Positions 30,170-40,284 of a DNA stretch of 64,000 nucleotides are shown piece by piece. Both the position numbers and the translations under genes were made by a program. Source of the DNA: Neorhizobium petrolearium (GTDB lineage: Bacteria; Pseudomonadota; Alphaproteobacteria; Rhizobiales; Rhizobiaceae); the NCBI RefSeq assembly GCF_017873175.1, contig NZ_JAGGJW010000006.1, forward strand, positions 248,001 through 312,000, in the 5' to 3' direction. Within the stretch, counting starts at the first letter, position 1, and every line of letters begins with the position of its first letter. The notes under the pieces were generated by a model that was not told the origin of the DNA, did no database searches, and saw nothing but the letters and a program-made list of their open reading frames with translations.

Positions 30170-30212
30170 GGCCAGGCAGGGGAACTCCATAACGAACAGA
30201 CAGGATTGAAAC

Positions 30213-30746
30213 ATGTCTCGTATCGGTAAGAAGCCCGTTCAGGTTCCTGCAGGTGTTACGGCCTCTGTTGATGGCCAGAAGGTGACTGCGAAGGGCCCGA
30301 AGGGCGAGCTGTTCTTTGTCGCGAACGACGAGATCAAGCTGAAGCTCGAAGACAATGCGGTTTCGGTGACCCCGGTCAACGAAAGCAAGGATGCTCGTTC
30401 GAAGTGGGGCATGTCCCGCACGATGATCGAGAACATCTTCAAGGGTGTTAAGGACGGCTACGAGCGCAAGCTCGAAATCAACGGCGTTGGTTACCGCGCC
30501 GCGATGCAGGGCAAGAACCTGCAGCTCGCGCTCGGCTTCTCCCACGACGTTGTCTACGAGCCGCCGCAGGGCATTACCATTGCCGTGCCGAAGCCGACGG
30601 AAATCGTCGTCTCGGGCATCAATAAGCAGCAGGTCGGTCAGGTTGCCGCGGAGATCCGCGAGTACCGCGGTCCGGAGCCCTACAAGGGCAAAGGCGTCAA
30701 GTACGCTGAGGAACGGATCGTCCGCAAGGAAGGCAAGAAGAAGTAA
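30213..30746 (+). CDS. rplF: 50S ribosomal protein L6
   Basis: L6 (177 residues) has two similar domains and lies near the factor-binding site. [20 protein letters not shown] opens the protein and [20 protein letters not shown] closes it. rplR starts 12 bases after the stop. Confidence 0.98.
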   Translation: MSRIGKKPVQVPAGVTASVDGQKVTAKGPKGELFFVANDEIKLKLEDNAVSVTPVNESKDARSKWGMSRTMIENIFKGVKDGYERKLEINGVGYRAAMQGKNLQLALGFSHDVVYEPPQGITIAVPKPTEIVVSGINKQQVGQVAAEIREYRGPEPYKGKGVKYAEERIVRKEGKKK

Positions 30747-30758
30747 GGATCACGCGAT

Positions 30759-31121
30759 ATGGCTAGCAGGAAAGAAGCACTTGCAAAGCGCGCGAGCCGC
30801 GTGCGCCGCCAGCTCAAGGCGGTCGCCAACGGCCGTCCGCGCCTGTCGGTTCATCGCTCGTCGAAGAACATCTATGCTCAGGTCATCGATGATGTGGCCG
30901 GCCGCACGCTTGCTGCCGCTTCCACGCTCGATGCGGGTTTGCGCTCGTCTTTGAAGACCGGCGCTGACGTTGCGGCCGCTGCCGCTGTCGGCAAGCTGGT
31001 GGCCGAGCGCGCCTCCGAAGCCGGCGTGAAGGAAGTCGTGTTCGATCGCGGCGCCTTCATTTATCACGGTCGCATCAAGGCGCTTGCCGATGCTGCCCGC
31101 GAAGGCGGTCTGAGCTTCTAA
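30759..31121 (+). CDS. rplR: 50S ribosomal protein L18
   Basis: L18 (120 residues) binds 5S rRNA with L5. [20 protein letters not shown] and [20 protein letters not shown] are family marks. A 184-base gap with a strong hairpin separates it from rpsE. Confidence 0.98.
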   Translation: MASRKEALAKRASRVRRQLKAVANGRPRLSVHRSSKNIYAQVIDDVAGRTLAAASTLDAGLRSSLKTGADVAAAAAVGKLVAERASEAGVKEVVFDRGAFIYHGRIKALADAAREGGLSF

Positions 31122-31125
31122 GAGT

Positions 31126-31163
31126 TTTCGCCCGGGCTCCTGAAATGGGGAGGCCGGGCGAAA
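31126..31163 (+). promoter_or_regulatory. hairpin in the rplR-rpsE gap
   Basis: Ten base pairs (31126-31135 with 31154-31163) enclose a loop with further weak pairing (CTCC with GGGG). A TCCGGA pair near 31180 and 31193 forms another small stem. The gap is unusual inside a tightly packed ribosomal block. No T tract follows, so mRNA processing or a leader for rpsE is more likely than termination. Confidence 0.45.
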
Positions 31164-31305
31164 TGCGGTTTGCCGCAACCTCCGGAATATCCTTCCGGAT
31201 CCAGGGCAATTCCAGGAAAGGCGCCAGGCGGCTTTCCGTCCCGAATTGCGAGGACGTAAATTGTAATCTGCCGATTGCACCCGGAAAAGAAAAAGGAAAA
31301 GGACA

Positions 31306-31875
31306 ATGGCACAGGAAAGAAGGGGCTCGCGCGAAGATCGCCAGAGCCGTGAAGAGCGCGATAGCGAATTCGTCGACAAGCTGGTCGCGATCAACCGCGT
31401 CGCCAAGGTCGTCAAGGGCGGCCGTCGTTTCGGTTTTGCAGCTCTCGTCGTCGTCGGCGACCAGAAGGGCCGCGTCGGCTTCGGCCATGGCAAGGCGCGC
31501 GAAGTGCCGGAAGCCATCCGCAAGGCGACCGAGAGCGCGAAGCGTGATCTGATCTTCGTACCGCTGCGTGACGGCCGTACGCTGCATCATGACGTCAATG
31601 GTCGTCACGGCGCCGGCAAGGTTCTGCTGCGTGCGGCCAAGGCTGGTACCGGTATCATCGCCGGCGGTCCGATGCGCGCCGTTTTCGAGACCCTCGGCGT
31701 TCATGACGTCGTCGCCAAGTCGACCGGCTCGTCGAACCCGTACAACATGGTTCGCGCCACGTTCGACGCCCTGAAGCACCAGGTTCACCCGAAGGACATC
31801 GCAGCCCAGCGCGGCATCAAGTATGCAACGCTTCAGGCCCGCCGTGCTTCTTCCGGTGTCACCTCGGAAGAATAA
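31306..31875 (+). CDS. rpsE: 30S ribosomal protein S5
   Basis: S5 (189 residues) is near the mRNA entry and affects accuracy. The S5 domain shows [20 protein letters not shown], and [20 protein letters not shown] follows. An N-terminal arm rich in Arg and Glu comes before it. AAAGGAAAAGG precedes the ATG. rpmD follows after 12 bases. Confidence 0.98.
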   Translation: MAQERRGSREDRQSREERDSEFVDKLVAINRVAKVVKGGRRFGFAALVVVGDQKGRVGFGHGKAREVPEAIRKATESAKRDLIFVPLRDGRTLHHDVNGRHGAGKVLLRAAKAGTGIIAGGPMRAVFETLGVHDVVAKSTGSSNPYNMVRATFDALKHQVHPKDIAAQRGIKYATLQARRASSGVTSEE

Positions 31876-31887
31876 GGAGAGCGGATT

Positions 31888-32094
31888 ATGGCCAAGAAGG
31901 CAGAAGCCGCCAATAAGACGATCACGATCGAGCAGATCGGTTCGCCTATCCGCCGCCCGGAAGTCCAGCGCAAGACGCTGATCGGGCTCGGCCTCAACAA
32001 GATGCACCGGACCCGCACCCTGGAAGATACGCCTTCCGTTCGTGGCATGATCCGGGCTGTCCAGCATCTCGTCCGCATCGTCGACGAGAAGTGA
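31888..32094 (+). CDS. rpmD: 50S ribosomal protein L30
   Basis: L30 (68 residues) is a small two-helix, three-strand protein. [20 protein letters not shown] and [20 protein letters not shown] are family marks. It precedes rplO by 16 bases, the common order. Confidence 0.97.
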   Translation: MAKKAEAANKTITIEQIGSPIRRPEVQRKTLIGLGLNKMHRTRTLEDTPSVRGMIRAVQHLVRIVDEK

Positions 32095-32110
32095 GACGGA
32101 GGAATTGACC

Positions 32111-32590
32111 ATGAAACTGAATGAGATCAAGGATAACGAAGGCGCCTCCAAGGAGCGTATCCGCGTTGGTCGCGGCATCGGCTCCGGTAAGGGCAAGACC
32201 GGCGGCCGCGGCGTGAAGGGTCAGAAGGCCCGTTCCGGCGTTGCGATCAAGGGCTTCGAAGGCGGCCAGATGCCGATCTATCGTCGCCTGCCGAAGCGCG
32301 GCTTCACCAACATCTTCGCTTCCGAATACGTTACCGTTTCGCTCGGCCGTATCCAGACCGCGATCGATGCCAAGAAGCTCGATCCCAAGGCAACGATCGA
32401 TGCCGCAGCGCTCAAGGCTGCCGGCGTCATCCGCCGCCCGAAGGATGGCGTTCGCATCCTCGCGGACGGTGAACTGAAGGCAAAGGTTTCGATCGAAGTC
32501 GCCGGCGCTTCCAAGGCTGCCGTAGAGAAGATCGAAAAGGCCGGCGGTTCTGTGAAGCTGCTCGCCGCAGTCGAAGCTGCCGCGGAATAA
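32111..32590 (+). CDS. rplO: 50S ribosomal protein L15
   Basis: L15 (159 residues) joins several 23S domains late in assembly. [20 protein letters not shown] and [20 protein letters not shown] are family marks. ATG 32111 lies 8 bases after GGAGG; a TTG two codons upstream is in frame but less likely. A strong intrinsic terminator follows at 32601. Confidence 0.97.
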   Translation: MKLNEIKDNEGASKERIRVGRGIGSGKGKTGGRGVKGQKARSGVAIKGFEGGQMPIYRRLPKRGFTNIFASEYVTVSLGRIQTAIDAKKLDPKATIDAAALKAAGVIRRPKDGVRILADGELKAKVSIEVAGASKAAVEKIEKAGGSVKLLAAVEAAAE

Positions 32591-32600
32591 ATCGTTTGAG

Positions 32601-32637
32601 AATCGCCCGGTTTGAGCTTCACACCGGGCGATTTTAT
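32601..32637 (+). terminator. intrinsic terminator between rplO and secY
   Basis: Eleven base pairs (32601-32611 with 32623-32633) close an 11-base loop and end in TTTTATCT. It would stop or weaken transcription from the ribosomal genes before secY, which then needs a promoter in 32638-32828. Confidence 0.82.
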
Positions 32638-32828
32638 CTCCATATGTGAGCCTCACGATCCCGATGCGATCTGCCGGTCGCTGGGCCGGGATCACACGGA
32701 AAACAGGGTGAGGCATCCGATTGCGCCCGCAATCTCCGCGCCCGGTTTTTTGAACCAGAATTTGAGAGACTGCTTTCCGGGTCCGGCACTCTTCCCGCCG
32801 CCGGAGAATTGGTCAGGCGGAGAATTGC

Positions 32829-34169
32829 ATGGCTTCTGCAGCGGAACAACTTGCCTCCAATCTGAATTTTTCCACCTTCGCCAAGGCGGAGGACCTCAAG
32901 AAGCGGCTGTGGTTCACCCTCGCAGCATTGCTCGTTTATCGCCTCGGCACCCATATTCCGCTTCCGGGCCTCAACCCCGAAGCCTATGCGCAGGCCTTCC
33001 GCGGCCAGGCGGGCGGCATCCTCGGCCTCTTCAACATGTTTTCGGGCGGCGCCGTGGAGCGCATGGCGATCTTCGCGCTCGGCATCATGCCCTATATCTC
33101 CGCATCGATCATCGTGCAGCTCATGACCTCTGTCGTGCCTTCGCTGGAAGCCTTGAAGAAGGAAGGCGAGCAGGGCCGCAAGATCATCAACCAGTACACC
33201 CGCTATGGAACCGTCATCCTCGGCGCGCTGCAGGCCTATGGCATTGCCGCCGGTCTTGAAAGCGGGCAGGGGATCGTGACCGAGCCAGGCTGGTTCTTCC
33301 GGCTGTCCACCGTTGTGACGCTGCTCGGCGGCACCATGTTCCTGATGTGGCTCGGTGAACAGATCACGTCTCGCGGCATCGGCAACGGCATTTCGCTGAT
33401 CATCTTCTCGGGCATTGCCGCCGGTCTGCCGACTGCGCTCGCCGGCACACTCGAACTCGGCCGCACCGGTGCGCTTCCGACGGCGCTGATCCTGACCGTC
33501 ATCGTGGTGGCGATCGCAGTCATTACCCTGATCGTCTTCGTCGAGCGGGCACAGCGTCGACTGCTGATCCAGTATCCGAAGCGTCAGGTCGGCAACCGCA
33601 TGTTCCAGGGCGATACGTCGCACCTGCCGCTGAAGCTCAACACCTCCGGCGTCATTCCTGCGATCTTTGCCTCGTCGCTCCTGCTTCTGCCGGCGACGGC
33701 CGCAGGCTTTGCCGGCACGAGCGAGCTTCCGAACTGGGCGACCATGATCATCTCGTCGCTTGGCCATGGCCAGCCGCTGTTCATGCTGTTTTACGGCCTG
33801 CTGATCGCGTTCTTCGCCTTCTTCTACACGGCGATCGTCTTCAATCCGAAGGATACCGCCGACAATCTGAAGAAGCATGGAGGGTTCATCCCGGGCATCC
33901 GTCCGGGCGAGCGGACTGCCGAATACATCGATTATGTGCTGACCCGCATCACGGTCATCGGCGCGATTTACCTCGTTTTCGTCTGTATCCTGCCGGAATT
34001 CCTGGTGGCTCGTACAGGCGTGCCATTAGCCCTTGGTGGTACTTCGCTTTTGATCGTTGTCAGTGTAACCCTCGATACGGTTGCACAGATTCAGGGACAC
34101 CTCATCGCACAGCAGTATGAGGGTCTGATCAAGAAGTCGAAATTGCGCGGAGGAAAGAGGGGACGATGA
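32829..34169 (+). CDS. secY: preprotein translocase subunit SecY
   Basis: SecY (446 residues) is the channel of the Sec translocon in the inner membrane, working with the SecE of this window. Ten membrane helices can be placed, starting [20 protein letters not shown]. The plug and loop regions include [18 protein letters not shown], and the C-terminal loop has [24 protein letters not shown] lies 6 bases before the ATG. The stop overlaps the adk start by 4 bases. Confidence 0.99.
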   Translation: MASAAEQLASNLNFSTFAKAEDLKKRLWFTLAALLVYRLGTHIPLPGLNPEAYAQAFRGQAGGILGLFNMFSGGAVERMAIFALGIMPYISASIIVQLMTSVVPSLEALKKEGEQGRKIINQYTRYGTVILGALQAYGIAAGLESGQGIVTEPGWFFRLSTVVTLLGGTMFLMWLGEQITSRGIGNGISLIIFSGIAAGLPTALAGTLELGRTGALPTALILTVIVVAIAVITLIVFVERAQRRLLIQYPKRQVGNRMFQGDTSHLPLKLNTSGVIPAIFASSLLLLPATAAGFAGTSELPNWATMIISSLGHGQPLFMLFYGLLIAFFAFFYTAIVFNPKDTADNLKKHGGFIPGIRPGERTAEYIDYVLTRITVIGAIYLVFVCILPEFLVARTGVPLALGGTSLLIVVSVTLDTVAQIQGHLIAQQYEGLIKKSKLRGGKRGR

Positions 34170-34816
34170 GATTGATTCTTTTGGGGCCGCCGGGCGCGGG
34201 CAAGGGGACCCAGGCCCAGCGGATCGTGGAGAAGCACGGCATACCGCAGCTCTCCACCGGAGACATGTTGCGCGCGGCGGTGGCCGCCCAGACGGAAATA
34301 GGCAAGCGCGCCAAGGCCGTCATGGATGCCGGCAACCTCGTCTCCGACGAAATCGTCAACGCGATCGTTTCCGAGCGTATCGACCAGCCGGATGCCGCGA
34401 ACGGCTTCATCCTTGACGGTTTTCCGCGCACCCTGGTTCAGGCGGACGCGACCGAGCAGATGCTGGCGGCCAAGGGGTTGGATCTCTCGGTCGTCGTTGA
34501 GCTTCGTGTCGACGACCAGGAACTCATCCGCCGTGTCTCGGGCCGCTATTCCTGTGCCCAGTGCGGGACGGTCTATCACGACACGGACAAGAAGCCGGCC
34601 AAGGAAGGCGTCTGTGACAAGTGCGGATCGACGCATTTCAAGCGCCGTCCGGACGACAATGCCGAGACCATGGCCAAGCGCCTCGAGGTCTACTACAAGG
34701 AAACCTCGCCGCTGATCGGCTATTACTACGCCAAGGGCAAGCTCAAGGTGGTGGACGGAATGGCAGAGATGGACAAGGTCACTGCCGATATCGAAGAAAT
34801 CCTGGCGGCGCTCTAG
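34166..34816 (+). CDS. adk: adenylate kinase (zinc-type LID)
   Basis: Adenylate kinase (216 residues) interconverts ATP, AMP and ADP in the cytoplasm. The P loop is GPPGAGKGT at residues 7-15, and the AMP site includes LDGFPRT at 83-89. The LID carries four Cys (130, 133, 150, 153) and so should bind zinc, unlike E. coli Adk. The start lies inside the secY stop (ATGA). A palindromic repeat begins at the stop codon. Confidence 0.98.
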   Translation: MRLILLGPPGAGKGTQAQRIVEKHGIPQLSTGDMLRAAVAAQTEIGKRAKAVMDAGNLVSDEIVNAIVSERIDQPDAANGFILDGFPRTLVQADATEQMLAAKGLDLSVVVELRVDDQELIRRVSGRYSCAQCGTVYHDTDKKPAKEGVCDKCGSTHFKRRPDDNAETMAKRLEVYYKETSPLIGYYYAKGKLKVVDGMAEMDKVTADIEEILAAL

Positions 34817-34868
34817 CGCATGTCTCCCAGAAGCGGGAACCGGTTTTGGGACAAAGACATGCGTAAAA
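34816..34868. repeat. palindromic intergenic repeat, copy 2
   Basis: The outer arms CGCATGTCT (34817-34825) and AGACATGCG (34855-34863) pair perfectly, enclosing CCC/GGG and the inner palindrome AACCGGTT, then TAAAA. It shares the ACCGGTT, GGGACA and CATGCG blocks with copy 1 at 17384-17430. It begins at the last base of the adk stop codon and could act as the end of the secY-adk mRNA. Confidence 0.7.
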
Positions 34869-34991
34869 GCCAACTGTCATCGATCTGTTAAAGAATCTTG
34901 GGCGGAGCGGTTGCATTTCAGCGCCGATTCCGCTAAAGACCGCGCCAACTCGCGACAGCTTTAAGCGATCGGCGCGGATTTCCCGAAAGGA

Positions 34992-35036
34992 CATCCGGGA
35001 CCGGTCGTTTTGACCTGTTCCGGATGACGTTTGAAC
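34992..35036 (+). promoter_or_regulatory. long imperfect hairpin in the rpsM leader
   Basis: CATCCGG (34992-34998) pairs with CCGGATG (35030-35036), and GGTC with GACC inside. It lies about 75 bases before rpsM in a 294-base gap that otherwise holds only the palindromic repeat. A role as a leader element is inferred. Confidence 0.45.
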
Positions 35037-35110
35037 TGGCGGCTGGTGAGCCGCTTTCATGGAAGAAAGTACCACTTGCCGGATGGCAACTGGAACCAAG
35101 GAGAATAGGC

Positions 35111-35479
35111 GTGGCACGTATCGCTGGCGTCAACATCCCGACTGCGAAGCGCGTTGTCATCGCGCTGACCTACATTCACGGGATCGGCTCGAAATTCGCT
35201 CAGGAGATCATGGACAAGGTCGGTCTCCCGGCTGACAAGCGCGTCCATCAGCTGACGGACTCCGAGATCCTTCAGATCCGCGAAACCATCGACCGTGACT
35301 ATCAGGTCGAGGGTGATCTTCGTCGCGAAACCGCGATGAACATCAAGCGCCTGATGGACCTCGGCTGCTACCGCGGTCTGCGTCATCGTCGCGGCCTGCC
35401 GGTCCGCGGTCAGCGCACGCATACCAATGCCCGCACCCGCAAGGGTCCGGCCAAGGCGATCGCCGGTAAGAAGAAGTAA
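35111..35479 (+). CDS. rpsM: 30S ribosomal protein S13
   Basis: S13 (122 residues) bridges the subunits and contacts P-site tRNA. The start is GTG at 35111, reading [20 protein letters not shown], with AAGGAG 7 bases upstream; the longer open frame from 35024 is leader. The C-terminal [20 protein letters not shown] is conserved. It opens the alpha-type group rpsM-rpsK-rpoA-rplQ, which lacks rpsD as is usual in rhizobia. Confidence 0.97.
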   Translation: MARIAGVNIPTAKRVVIALTYIHGIGSKFAQEIMDKVGLPADKRVHQLTDSEILQIRETIDRDYQVEGDLRRETAMNIKRLMDLGCYRGLRHRRGLPVRGQRTHTNARTRKGPAKAIAGKKK

Positions 35480-35593
35480 TTTTGGGTGGGTGATGGCGGT
35501 GAGTAGGGATAGCTCTGCTCGCTGCTGGGATCGCCCACTCCAAGGTGGAGCCGCTGGAATTACGGCGGTGCAGAGATCAACGAAAGGGACAAT

Positions 35594-35983
35594 ATGGCCA
35601 AGGAAGCCACCCGCGTTCGCCGTCGCGAGCGCAAGAACATTACGTCGGGCGTTGCCCACGTCAATTCTACCTTCAACAACACGATGATCACCATCACCGA
35701 CGCGCAGGGCAACGCGATTGCCTGGTCGTCGGCCGGTGCGAAGGGTTTCAAGGGTTCGCGCAAGTCGACCCCGTTCGCCGCTCAGATCGCTGCTGAAGAC
35801 TGCGCCAAGAAGGCGCAGGAGCATGGCATGAAGTCGCTGGAAGTCGAGGTTTGCGGTCCGGGTTCCGGTCGTGAATCGGCTCTGCGCGCTCTCCAGGCTG
35901 CCGGCTTCATGATCACTTCGATCCGCGACGTGACCCCGATCCCGCACAATGGTTGCCGCCCGCGCAAGAAGCGCCGCGTCTGA
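35594..35983 (+). CDS. rpsK: 30S ribosomal protein S11
   Basis: S11 (129 residues) forms the 30S platform and contacts mRNA near the E site. [20 protein letters not shown] and [20 protein letters not shown] are family marks, and the end is [23 protein letters not shown] precedes the ATG. A hairpin follows 14 bases after the stop. Confidence 0.98.
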   Translation: MAKEATRVRRRERKNITSGVAHVNSTFNNTMITITDAQGNAIAWSSAGAKGFKGSRKSTPFAAQIAAEDCAKKAQEHGMKSLEVEVCGPGSGRESALRALQAAGFMITSIRDVTPIPHNGCRPRKKRRV

Positions 35984-35997
35984 TCGTCGGAATTCAG

Positions 35998-36019
35998 GAG
36001 GCTGCCGCAAGGCGGCCTC
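35998..36019 (+). terminator. hairpin between rpsK and rpoA
   Basis: Nine pairs (35998-36006 with 36011-36019, one G-T) are capped by GCAA. The following TGTTGTG is a weak T tract. It may dampen readthrough from ribosomal genes to rpoA across the 202-base gap. Confidence 0.45.
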
Positions 36020-36185
36020 TGTTGTGAACTCGGGCATGGCCGCCTGATCCTCCCTTGGGGGTTCGGCGGCTTTACCCGTATCGCCGATGGCCATCAGTTC
36101 CGGATGGGAATGGATGATCCGCTCGGCGCTCCTCATGCTCGGTTGCCACGATTGGATGGTGGTAACGAACGGAAGGTATTTGAAC

Positions 36186-37196
36186 ATGATCCAGAAGAAC
36201 TGGCAGGAACTGATCAAGCCGAACAAGGTGGAATTCACCTCTTCCGGCCGTACCAAGGCAACCCTGGTTGCCGAACCGCTTGAGCGCGGCTTTGGCCTGA
36301 CGCTCGGCAACGCGCTTCGCCGCGTACTTCTGTCGTCTCTGCGGGGTGCAGCCGTCACCGCCGTGCAGATCGACGGCGTGCTGCACGAGTTCTCCTCCAT
36401 TCCCGGCGTTCGGGAAGATGTGACGGATATCGTGCTCAACATCAAGGAAATCGCCATCAAGATGGATGGCGACGATGCCAAGCGCATGGTCGTGCGCAAG
36501 CAGGGTCCGGGTTCGGTCACCGCTGGCGACATCCAGACGGTTGGCGACATCGAGATCCTGAACCCCGACCACGTGATTTGCACGCTCGATGAGGGTGCGG
36601 AGATCCGCATGGAATTCACGGTCAACAACGGCAAGGGCTATGTGCCTGCCGAGCGTAACCGTGCAGAAGACGCGCCGATCGGCCTGATTCCGGTCGACAG
36701 CCTGTATTCGCCGGTCAAGAAAGTGTCCTACAAGGTGGAGAACACCCGTGAAGGACAGGTTCTCGACTACGACAAGCTGACGATGACGATCGAGACCGAC
36801 GGTTCCGTTTCTGGCGAGGATGCGGTCGCATTCGCAGCGCGTATCCTTCAGGATCAGCTCGGCGTTTTCGTCAACTTCGACGAGCCGCAGAAGGAAACCG
36901 AAGAGGAATCCGTCACCGAACTGGCGTTCAACCCGGCGCTCCTCAAGAAGGTGGACGAACTGGAACTTTCTGTCCGTTCGGCCAACTGCCTGAAGAACGA
37001 CAACATCGTCTATATCGGCGACCTTATCCAGAAGACCGAGGCGGAAATGCTGCGCACTCCGAATTTCGGTCGCAAGTCGCTGAACGAGATCAAGGAAGTT
37101 CTGGCATCCATGGGCCTCCATCTGGGTATGGAAGTTCCCGCCTGGCCGCCGGAAAATATCGAAGACCTCGCCAAGCGCTACGAAGACCAATACTAA
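36186..37196 (+). CDS. rpoA: DNA-directed RNA polymerase subunit alpha
   Basis: The alpha subunit (336 residues) dimerises to nucleate RNA polymerase assembly. The start [17 protein letters not shown] at 36186 fits rhizobial RpoA. The N-terminal domain has [20 protein letters not shown]. The C-terminal domain, which binds UP elements and activators, shows [20 protein letters not shown] and [11 protein letters not shown]. The open frame upstream to 36087 is not part of the family. rplQ starts 45 bases later. Confidence 0.99.
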   Translation: MIQKNWQELIKPNKVEFTSSGRTKATLVAEPLERGFGLTLGNALRRVLLSSLRGAAVTAVQIDGVLHEFSSIPGVREDVTDIVLNIKEIAIKMDGDDAKRMVVRKQGPGSVTAGDIQTVGDIEILNPDHVICTLDEGAEIRMEFTVNNGKGYVPAERNRAEDAPIGLIPVDSLYSPVKKVSYKVENTREGQVLDYDKLTMTIETDGSVSGEDAVAFAARILQDQLGVFVNFDEPQKETEEESVTELAFNPALLKKVDELELSVRSANCLKNDNIVYIGDLIQKTEAEMLRTPNFGRKSLNEIKEVLASMGLHLGMEVPAWPPENIEDLAKRYEDQY

Positions 37197-37241
37197 CTAA
37201 TCAGACTGCAGGCGAATGCCTGCAAGTGAAGGAGACCAGAC

Positions 37242-37667
37242 ATGCGCCACGGAAAAGCCGGCCGCAAGCTCAACCGCACCGCAAGCCATCGCAAGGCAAT
37301 GTTTGCCAATATGGCTGCTTCGCTCATCACCCATGAGCAGATTGTAACCACGCTCCCGAAGGCGAAGGAAATCCGTCCGATCGTCGAGAAGCTCGTCACC
37401 CTCGGCAAGCGCGGTGACCTGCATGCTCGTCGCCAGGCGATCTCGCAGATTCAGGACCAGGATGCCGTCCGCAAGCTGTTCGACTCGATCGCTTCGCGTT
37501 ACGCCAACCGCAATGGCGGCTACCTGCGTATCATGAAGGCTGGCTTCCGCCAGGGTGACAACGCCGCCATGGCCGTCATCGAGTTCGTCGAGCGTGATGT
37601 CGACGCGAAGGGCGCAGCCGACAAGGCTCGCATCGCCGCCGAAGCGGAAGCTGCCGAAGCCGCTTGA
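37242..37667 (+). CDS. rplQ: 50S ribosomal protein L17
   Basis: L17 (141 residues) lies near the tunnel exit. [20 protein letters not shown] and [20 protein letters not shown] are family marks. The last 25 residues are Ala/Glu-rich and longer than in E. coli. GAAGGAGA precedes the ATG. A strong terminator at 37692 ends the ribosomal block. Confidence 0.98.
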   Translation: MRHGKAGRKLNRTASHRKAMFANMAASLITHEQIVTTLPKAKEIRPIVEKLVTLGKRGDLHARRQAISQIQDQDAVRKLFDSIASRYANRNGGYLRIMKAGFRQGDNAAMAVIEFVERDVDAKGAADKARIAAEAEAAEAA

Positions 37668-37691
37668 AGATCATCCGCATCGTCGGATCGG

Positions 37692-37720
37692 AAAGCCGGG
37701 TGGAAGCACCCGGCTTTTTT
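37692..37720 (+). terminator. intrinsic terminator after rplQ
   Basis: Eleven perfect pairs (37692-37702 with 37707-37717) have a GAAG loop and run into TTTTTT. This is the strongest terminator in the window and closes the alpha group. Confidence 0.95.
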
Positions 37721-37881
37721 GCGTTTGCCTCCCGGCGAGGTCCGGACTGTTTGATTTGGATCAACGACGATTTTCAGGGAATGCGGTCTGCTGACGTCGT
37801 TTCCTGTGCGGCTTCGGCCGCTCAAGCTACCTGCGCTTCCTCCCCAAGGGCGCAGAAGGACCGATTTCCCGCGGTCCAACG

Positions 37882-37912
37882 AAGACCGGGCCTCGTGCCC
37901 GGTCTTTCCTTA
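37882..37912 (+). terminator. second hairpin terminator before msrQ end
   Basis: Nine pairs (37882-37890 with 37898-37906) are followed by TCTTTCCTTAT. It stands 13 bases before the 3' end of msrQ on the opposite strand and may be a back-up stop for + strand transcription. Confidence 0.6.
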
Positions 37913-37924
37913 TCTTGCCCGGTT

Positions 37925-38566
37925 TTAGCGCGTTGCTTGCGCCATTTTAGGTTTGCCGCGTTTCCAGTTGAGGATCGGCCGGCGTAGCGGACGATAGGCA
38001 ATCAGCAGCGCGATCAGTGCCACATGGATGAACGGTACGAAGGTGACCGATTTGACCGCAAGGACATAGTGGAATGCGCCGCCGGCGGCGATCAGGTAGA
38101 TGAGCTTGTGGAGCCTGTTCCATCCCTGCTGCAGCTTGCGGATCGACCAGTTGTTGGACGTGACCGCGAGGGGGATGAGCAGCAGCAGGCAGGCAAAGCC
38201 GATTGTGATATAGGGTCGCTTGGCGATGTCGCCTCCGACCGCGCCGAGATCGAGCCTGAGGTCGAGCAGCGCATAGACCGTAAAGTGCATCAGCACGTAA
38301 TAGAAGGCGAGAAGCCCGAGCGCTCGGCGATAGCGGACCCAGTTGATGCCCAGCAGATCGCGCAGCGGGGTAATGGCAAGCGTCGCGATGATGAAGCGAA
38401 GCGCCCAGATGCCGAGAAGGTGCTCGAATTCCTTCACCGGGTTGAACCCGAGCCCGCCGGTCGCGGCCAGATAGAAATACCAGAGTGCCGGGCAGAGGCC
38501 GATCCCGTAAAGCGCCCAGATGCTGGCTGAATGGTAGCGGCGGGGAAGGGTGGGAATACCGACCAT
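37925..38566 (-). CDS. msrQ: MsrQ, haem-binding membrane subunit of the MsrPQ methionine sulfoxide reductase
   Basis: MsrQ (213 residues) passes electrons from the respiratory chain to periplasmic MsrP, which repairs oxidised methionine in envelope proteins. Six membrane helices can be placed. Candidate haem-ligand His lie in YYVLMHFTVYALLD and in LHKLIYL...FHYVLAV. MVGIPTLPRRYHSASIWALY at 38566 is chosen as start because it falls 2 bases after the msrP stop; the frame is open further upstream but there it only reads the msrP gene in a wrong frame. Confidence 0.93.
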   Translation of the reverse strand: MVGIPTLPRRYHSASIWALYGIGLCPALWYFYLAATGGLGFNPVKEFEHLLGIWALRFIIATLAITPLRDLLGINWVRYRRALGLLAFYYVLMHFTVYALLDLRLDLGAVGGDIAKRPYITIGFACLLLLIPLAVTSNNWSIRKLQQGWNRLHKLIYLIAAGGAFHYVLAVKSVTFVPFIHVALIALLIAYRPLRRPILNWKRGKPKMAQATR

Positions 38567-38568
38567 GG

Positions 38569-39510
38569 TCAATAATTCGCCTTCAGGTCCATGCCGGAAT
38601 AGAGGCTGGCCACTTCGTCCGCGTAGCCGTTGAAGGGCAATGTGGGTCGCCGGGCTGCGCCGAAGAAGCCGCCTTCGCCGATCCGCTGTTCCGTCGCCTG
38701 GCTCCAGCGCGGGTGATCTACCGCGGGATTGACGTTGGAATAGAAGCCGTATTCGCGGGCATTGGCATTCTTCCACGTGGTTTCGGGCTGTTTCTCCACG
38801 AGCGAGATCTTCACGATCGACTTGATGCTCTTGAAGCCGTACTTCCACGGAACGACGAGACGGATCGGTGCGCCGTTCTGGTTCGGCAGCGTTTCCCCGT
38901 AGAGACCGACGGCAAGGATGGTCAGCGGATGCCGCGCCTCGTCGAGGCGAAGCCCCTCGATATAGGGCCAGGGAAGCGGCTGGAAAAAGCCGCTTTGCCC
39001 CGGCATTTCCTCCGGGCGAACGACCGTTTCGAAGGCCACGTATTTGGCGCTGCCGAGCGGCTCGACCTGATCCAAAAGGGCCGAGAGCGGAAAGCCGATC
39101 CACGGTATCACCATGGACCAGCCTTCGACGCAACGCAGCCGGTAGGTGCGCTCTTCGAGCTGCATCTTCATGAGTTCGTCAAGGCCGAACTCTTTCGGCT
39201 TGCCGACCATGCCCTCGACCTTGACTGACCACGGTGTCGGCTTGAAGGCTCCGGCATTTTGCGACGGATCTTCCTTGTTGACGCCGAATTCGTAGAAATT
39301 GTTGTAGGTGGTCACCGCCTCCTTCGGCGTCAGAGGCTCGTCCACCTTGAAGGCACTGGGCGATGCTGTGAGCGGCGCGGCCAGTGCGCTGCCGGAGCCG
39401 GCGAGCATCAGTCCTGCGGCCGCCGTCCCCAGGAAGCTGCGGCGCGACATATAGATCTCCCGCGGTGTGATTTCGGACGTGGGAATATGCAGGGGACGAT
39501 AGGCGGCCAT
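38569..39510 (-). CDS. msrP: MsrP, periplasmic molybdopterin methionine sulfoxide reductase
   Basis: MsrP (313 residues) reduces methionine sulfoxide in periplasmic proteins using a molybdenum cofactor. The Tat signal is [15 protein letters not shown] with the twin Arg at residues 23-24. The cofactor-binding Cys is C127 in [34 protein letters not shown] is typical near the C terminus. AGGAG lies 8 bases before ATG 39510. It forms an operon with msrQ and is divergent from the DUF4112 gene. Confidence 0.95.
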   Translation of the reverse strand: MAAYRPLHIPTSEITPREIYMSRRSFLGTAAAGLMLAGSGSALAAPLTASPSAFKVDEPLTPKEAVTTYNNFYEFGVNKEDPSQNAGAFKPTPWSVKVEGMVGKPKEFGLDELMKMQLEERTYRLRCVEGWSMVIPWIGFPLSALLDQVEPLGSAKYVAFETVVRPEEMPGQSGFFQPLPWPYIEGLRLDEARHPLTILAVGLYGETLPNQNGAPIRLVVPWKYGFKSIKSIVKISLVEKQPETTWKNANAREYGFYSNVNPAVDHPRWSQATEQRIGEGGFFGAARRPTLPFNGYADEVASLYSGMDLKANY

Positions 39511-39746
39511 GGCGAAATCTCCTCTGAGGCAAGATGTGCCTCTCTTCTTTATACGTAATGCCGATCGAAAAGGTTTCACAGCGGCGCAAAGATTACCGCA
39601 AGCCACGTTTGCGTGAAAAATCGTGTGTCCTCTTGATGGAATAAATCGGCAGGGGGAACTCTACTTCCATCTACACATTTCTTCGTGGCTGGAATGCTTA
39701 ACCCTGCCGCAGGCGAGGGGATGCGGCAGGAATATGGAATGAATGG

Positions 39747-40139
39747 ATGGATAAACGTTTTGCAGATCCGATCGAGAAGGTTGAGGCGTTGCGGCGCCTG
39801 CGCCGTCTTGCGGCGATCGCGCGGCTGATGGATACGGCGGTGCGAATTCCGGGCACCGGCATCCGGTTCGGCGCAGATTCGGTTTTCGGCCTGATTCCGG
39901 TCATAGGCGATGCGGGCGGCGCTCTGGTTGGCCTTTACATCGTCAACGAAGCCCGCCGGCTCGGTCTGCCGTCGGCAAAGCTGGTGCCGATGCTTGGCAA
40001 TATCGCCGTCGACTCCGTTCTCGGCAGCGTCCCGTTGGCTGGCGACGTCTTCGACCTGTTCTTCAAATCCCACCGGCGGAACCTGCAAATCATCCTTGAT
40101 CATTTTGGTGTTCATCCGGACGAGTTGCGCGAGCGATAG
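39747..40139 (+). CDS. DUF4112 domain membrane protein
   Basis: This 130-residue protein matches DUF4112 by GIRFGADSVFGLIPVIGDAG, LVGLYIVNEARRLGLP and GSVPLAGDVFDLFFKSHRRN. Two hydrophobic segments (about 43-66 and 86-107) suggest membrane association. Function is unknown. It lies alone between divergent msrP and ilvD, and the ribosome site is poor. Confidence 0.85.
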   Translation: MDKRFADPIEKVEALRRLRRLAAIARLMDTAVRIPGTGIRFGADSVFGLIPVIGDAGGALVGLYIVNEARRLGLPSAKLVPMLGNIAVDSVLGSVPLAGDVFDLFFKSHRRNLQIILDHFGVHPDELRER

Positions 40140-40284
40140 CAGCTCAACCGTACCGCTTTGGCCTGTCGTGATAGTGACACCTCCTGCCGTTTGCGCTAGG
40201 AAGGCCGCAAAACAAGGGCTTTTTGCGCGGACTCCGAGAAAGCGGTAGACTGTCGCATACCCGAAAGACATCGAGGACAACACC

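Noticed and set aside
32634..33878. A 414-codon minus-strand frame opposite secY
   Set aside because: Composition is that of an antisense shadow and secY is unambiguous.
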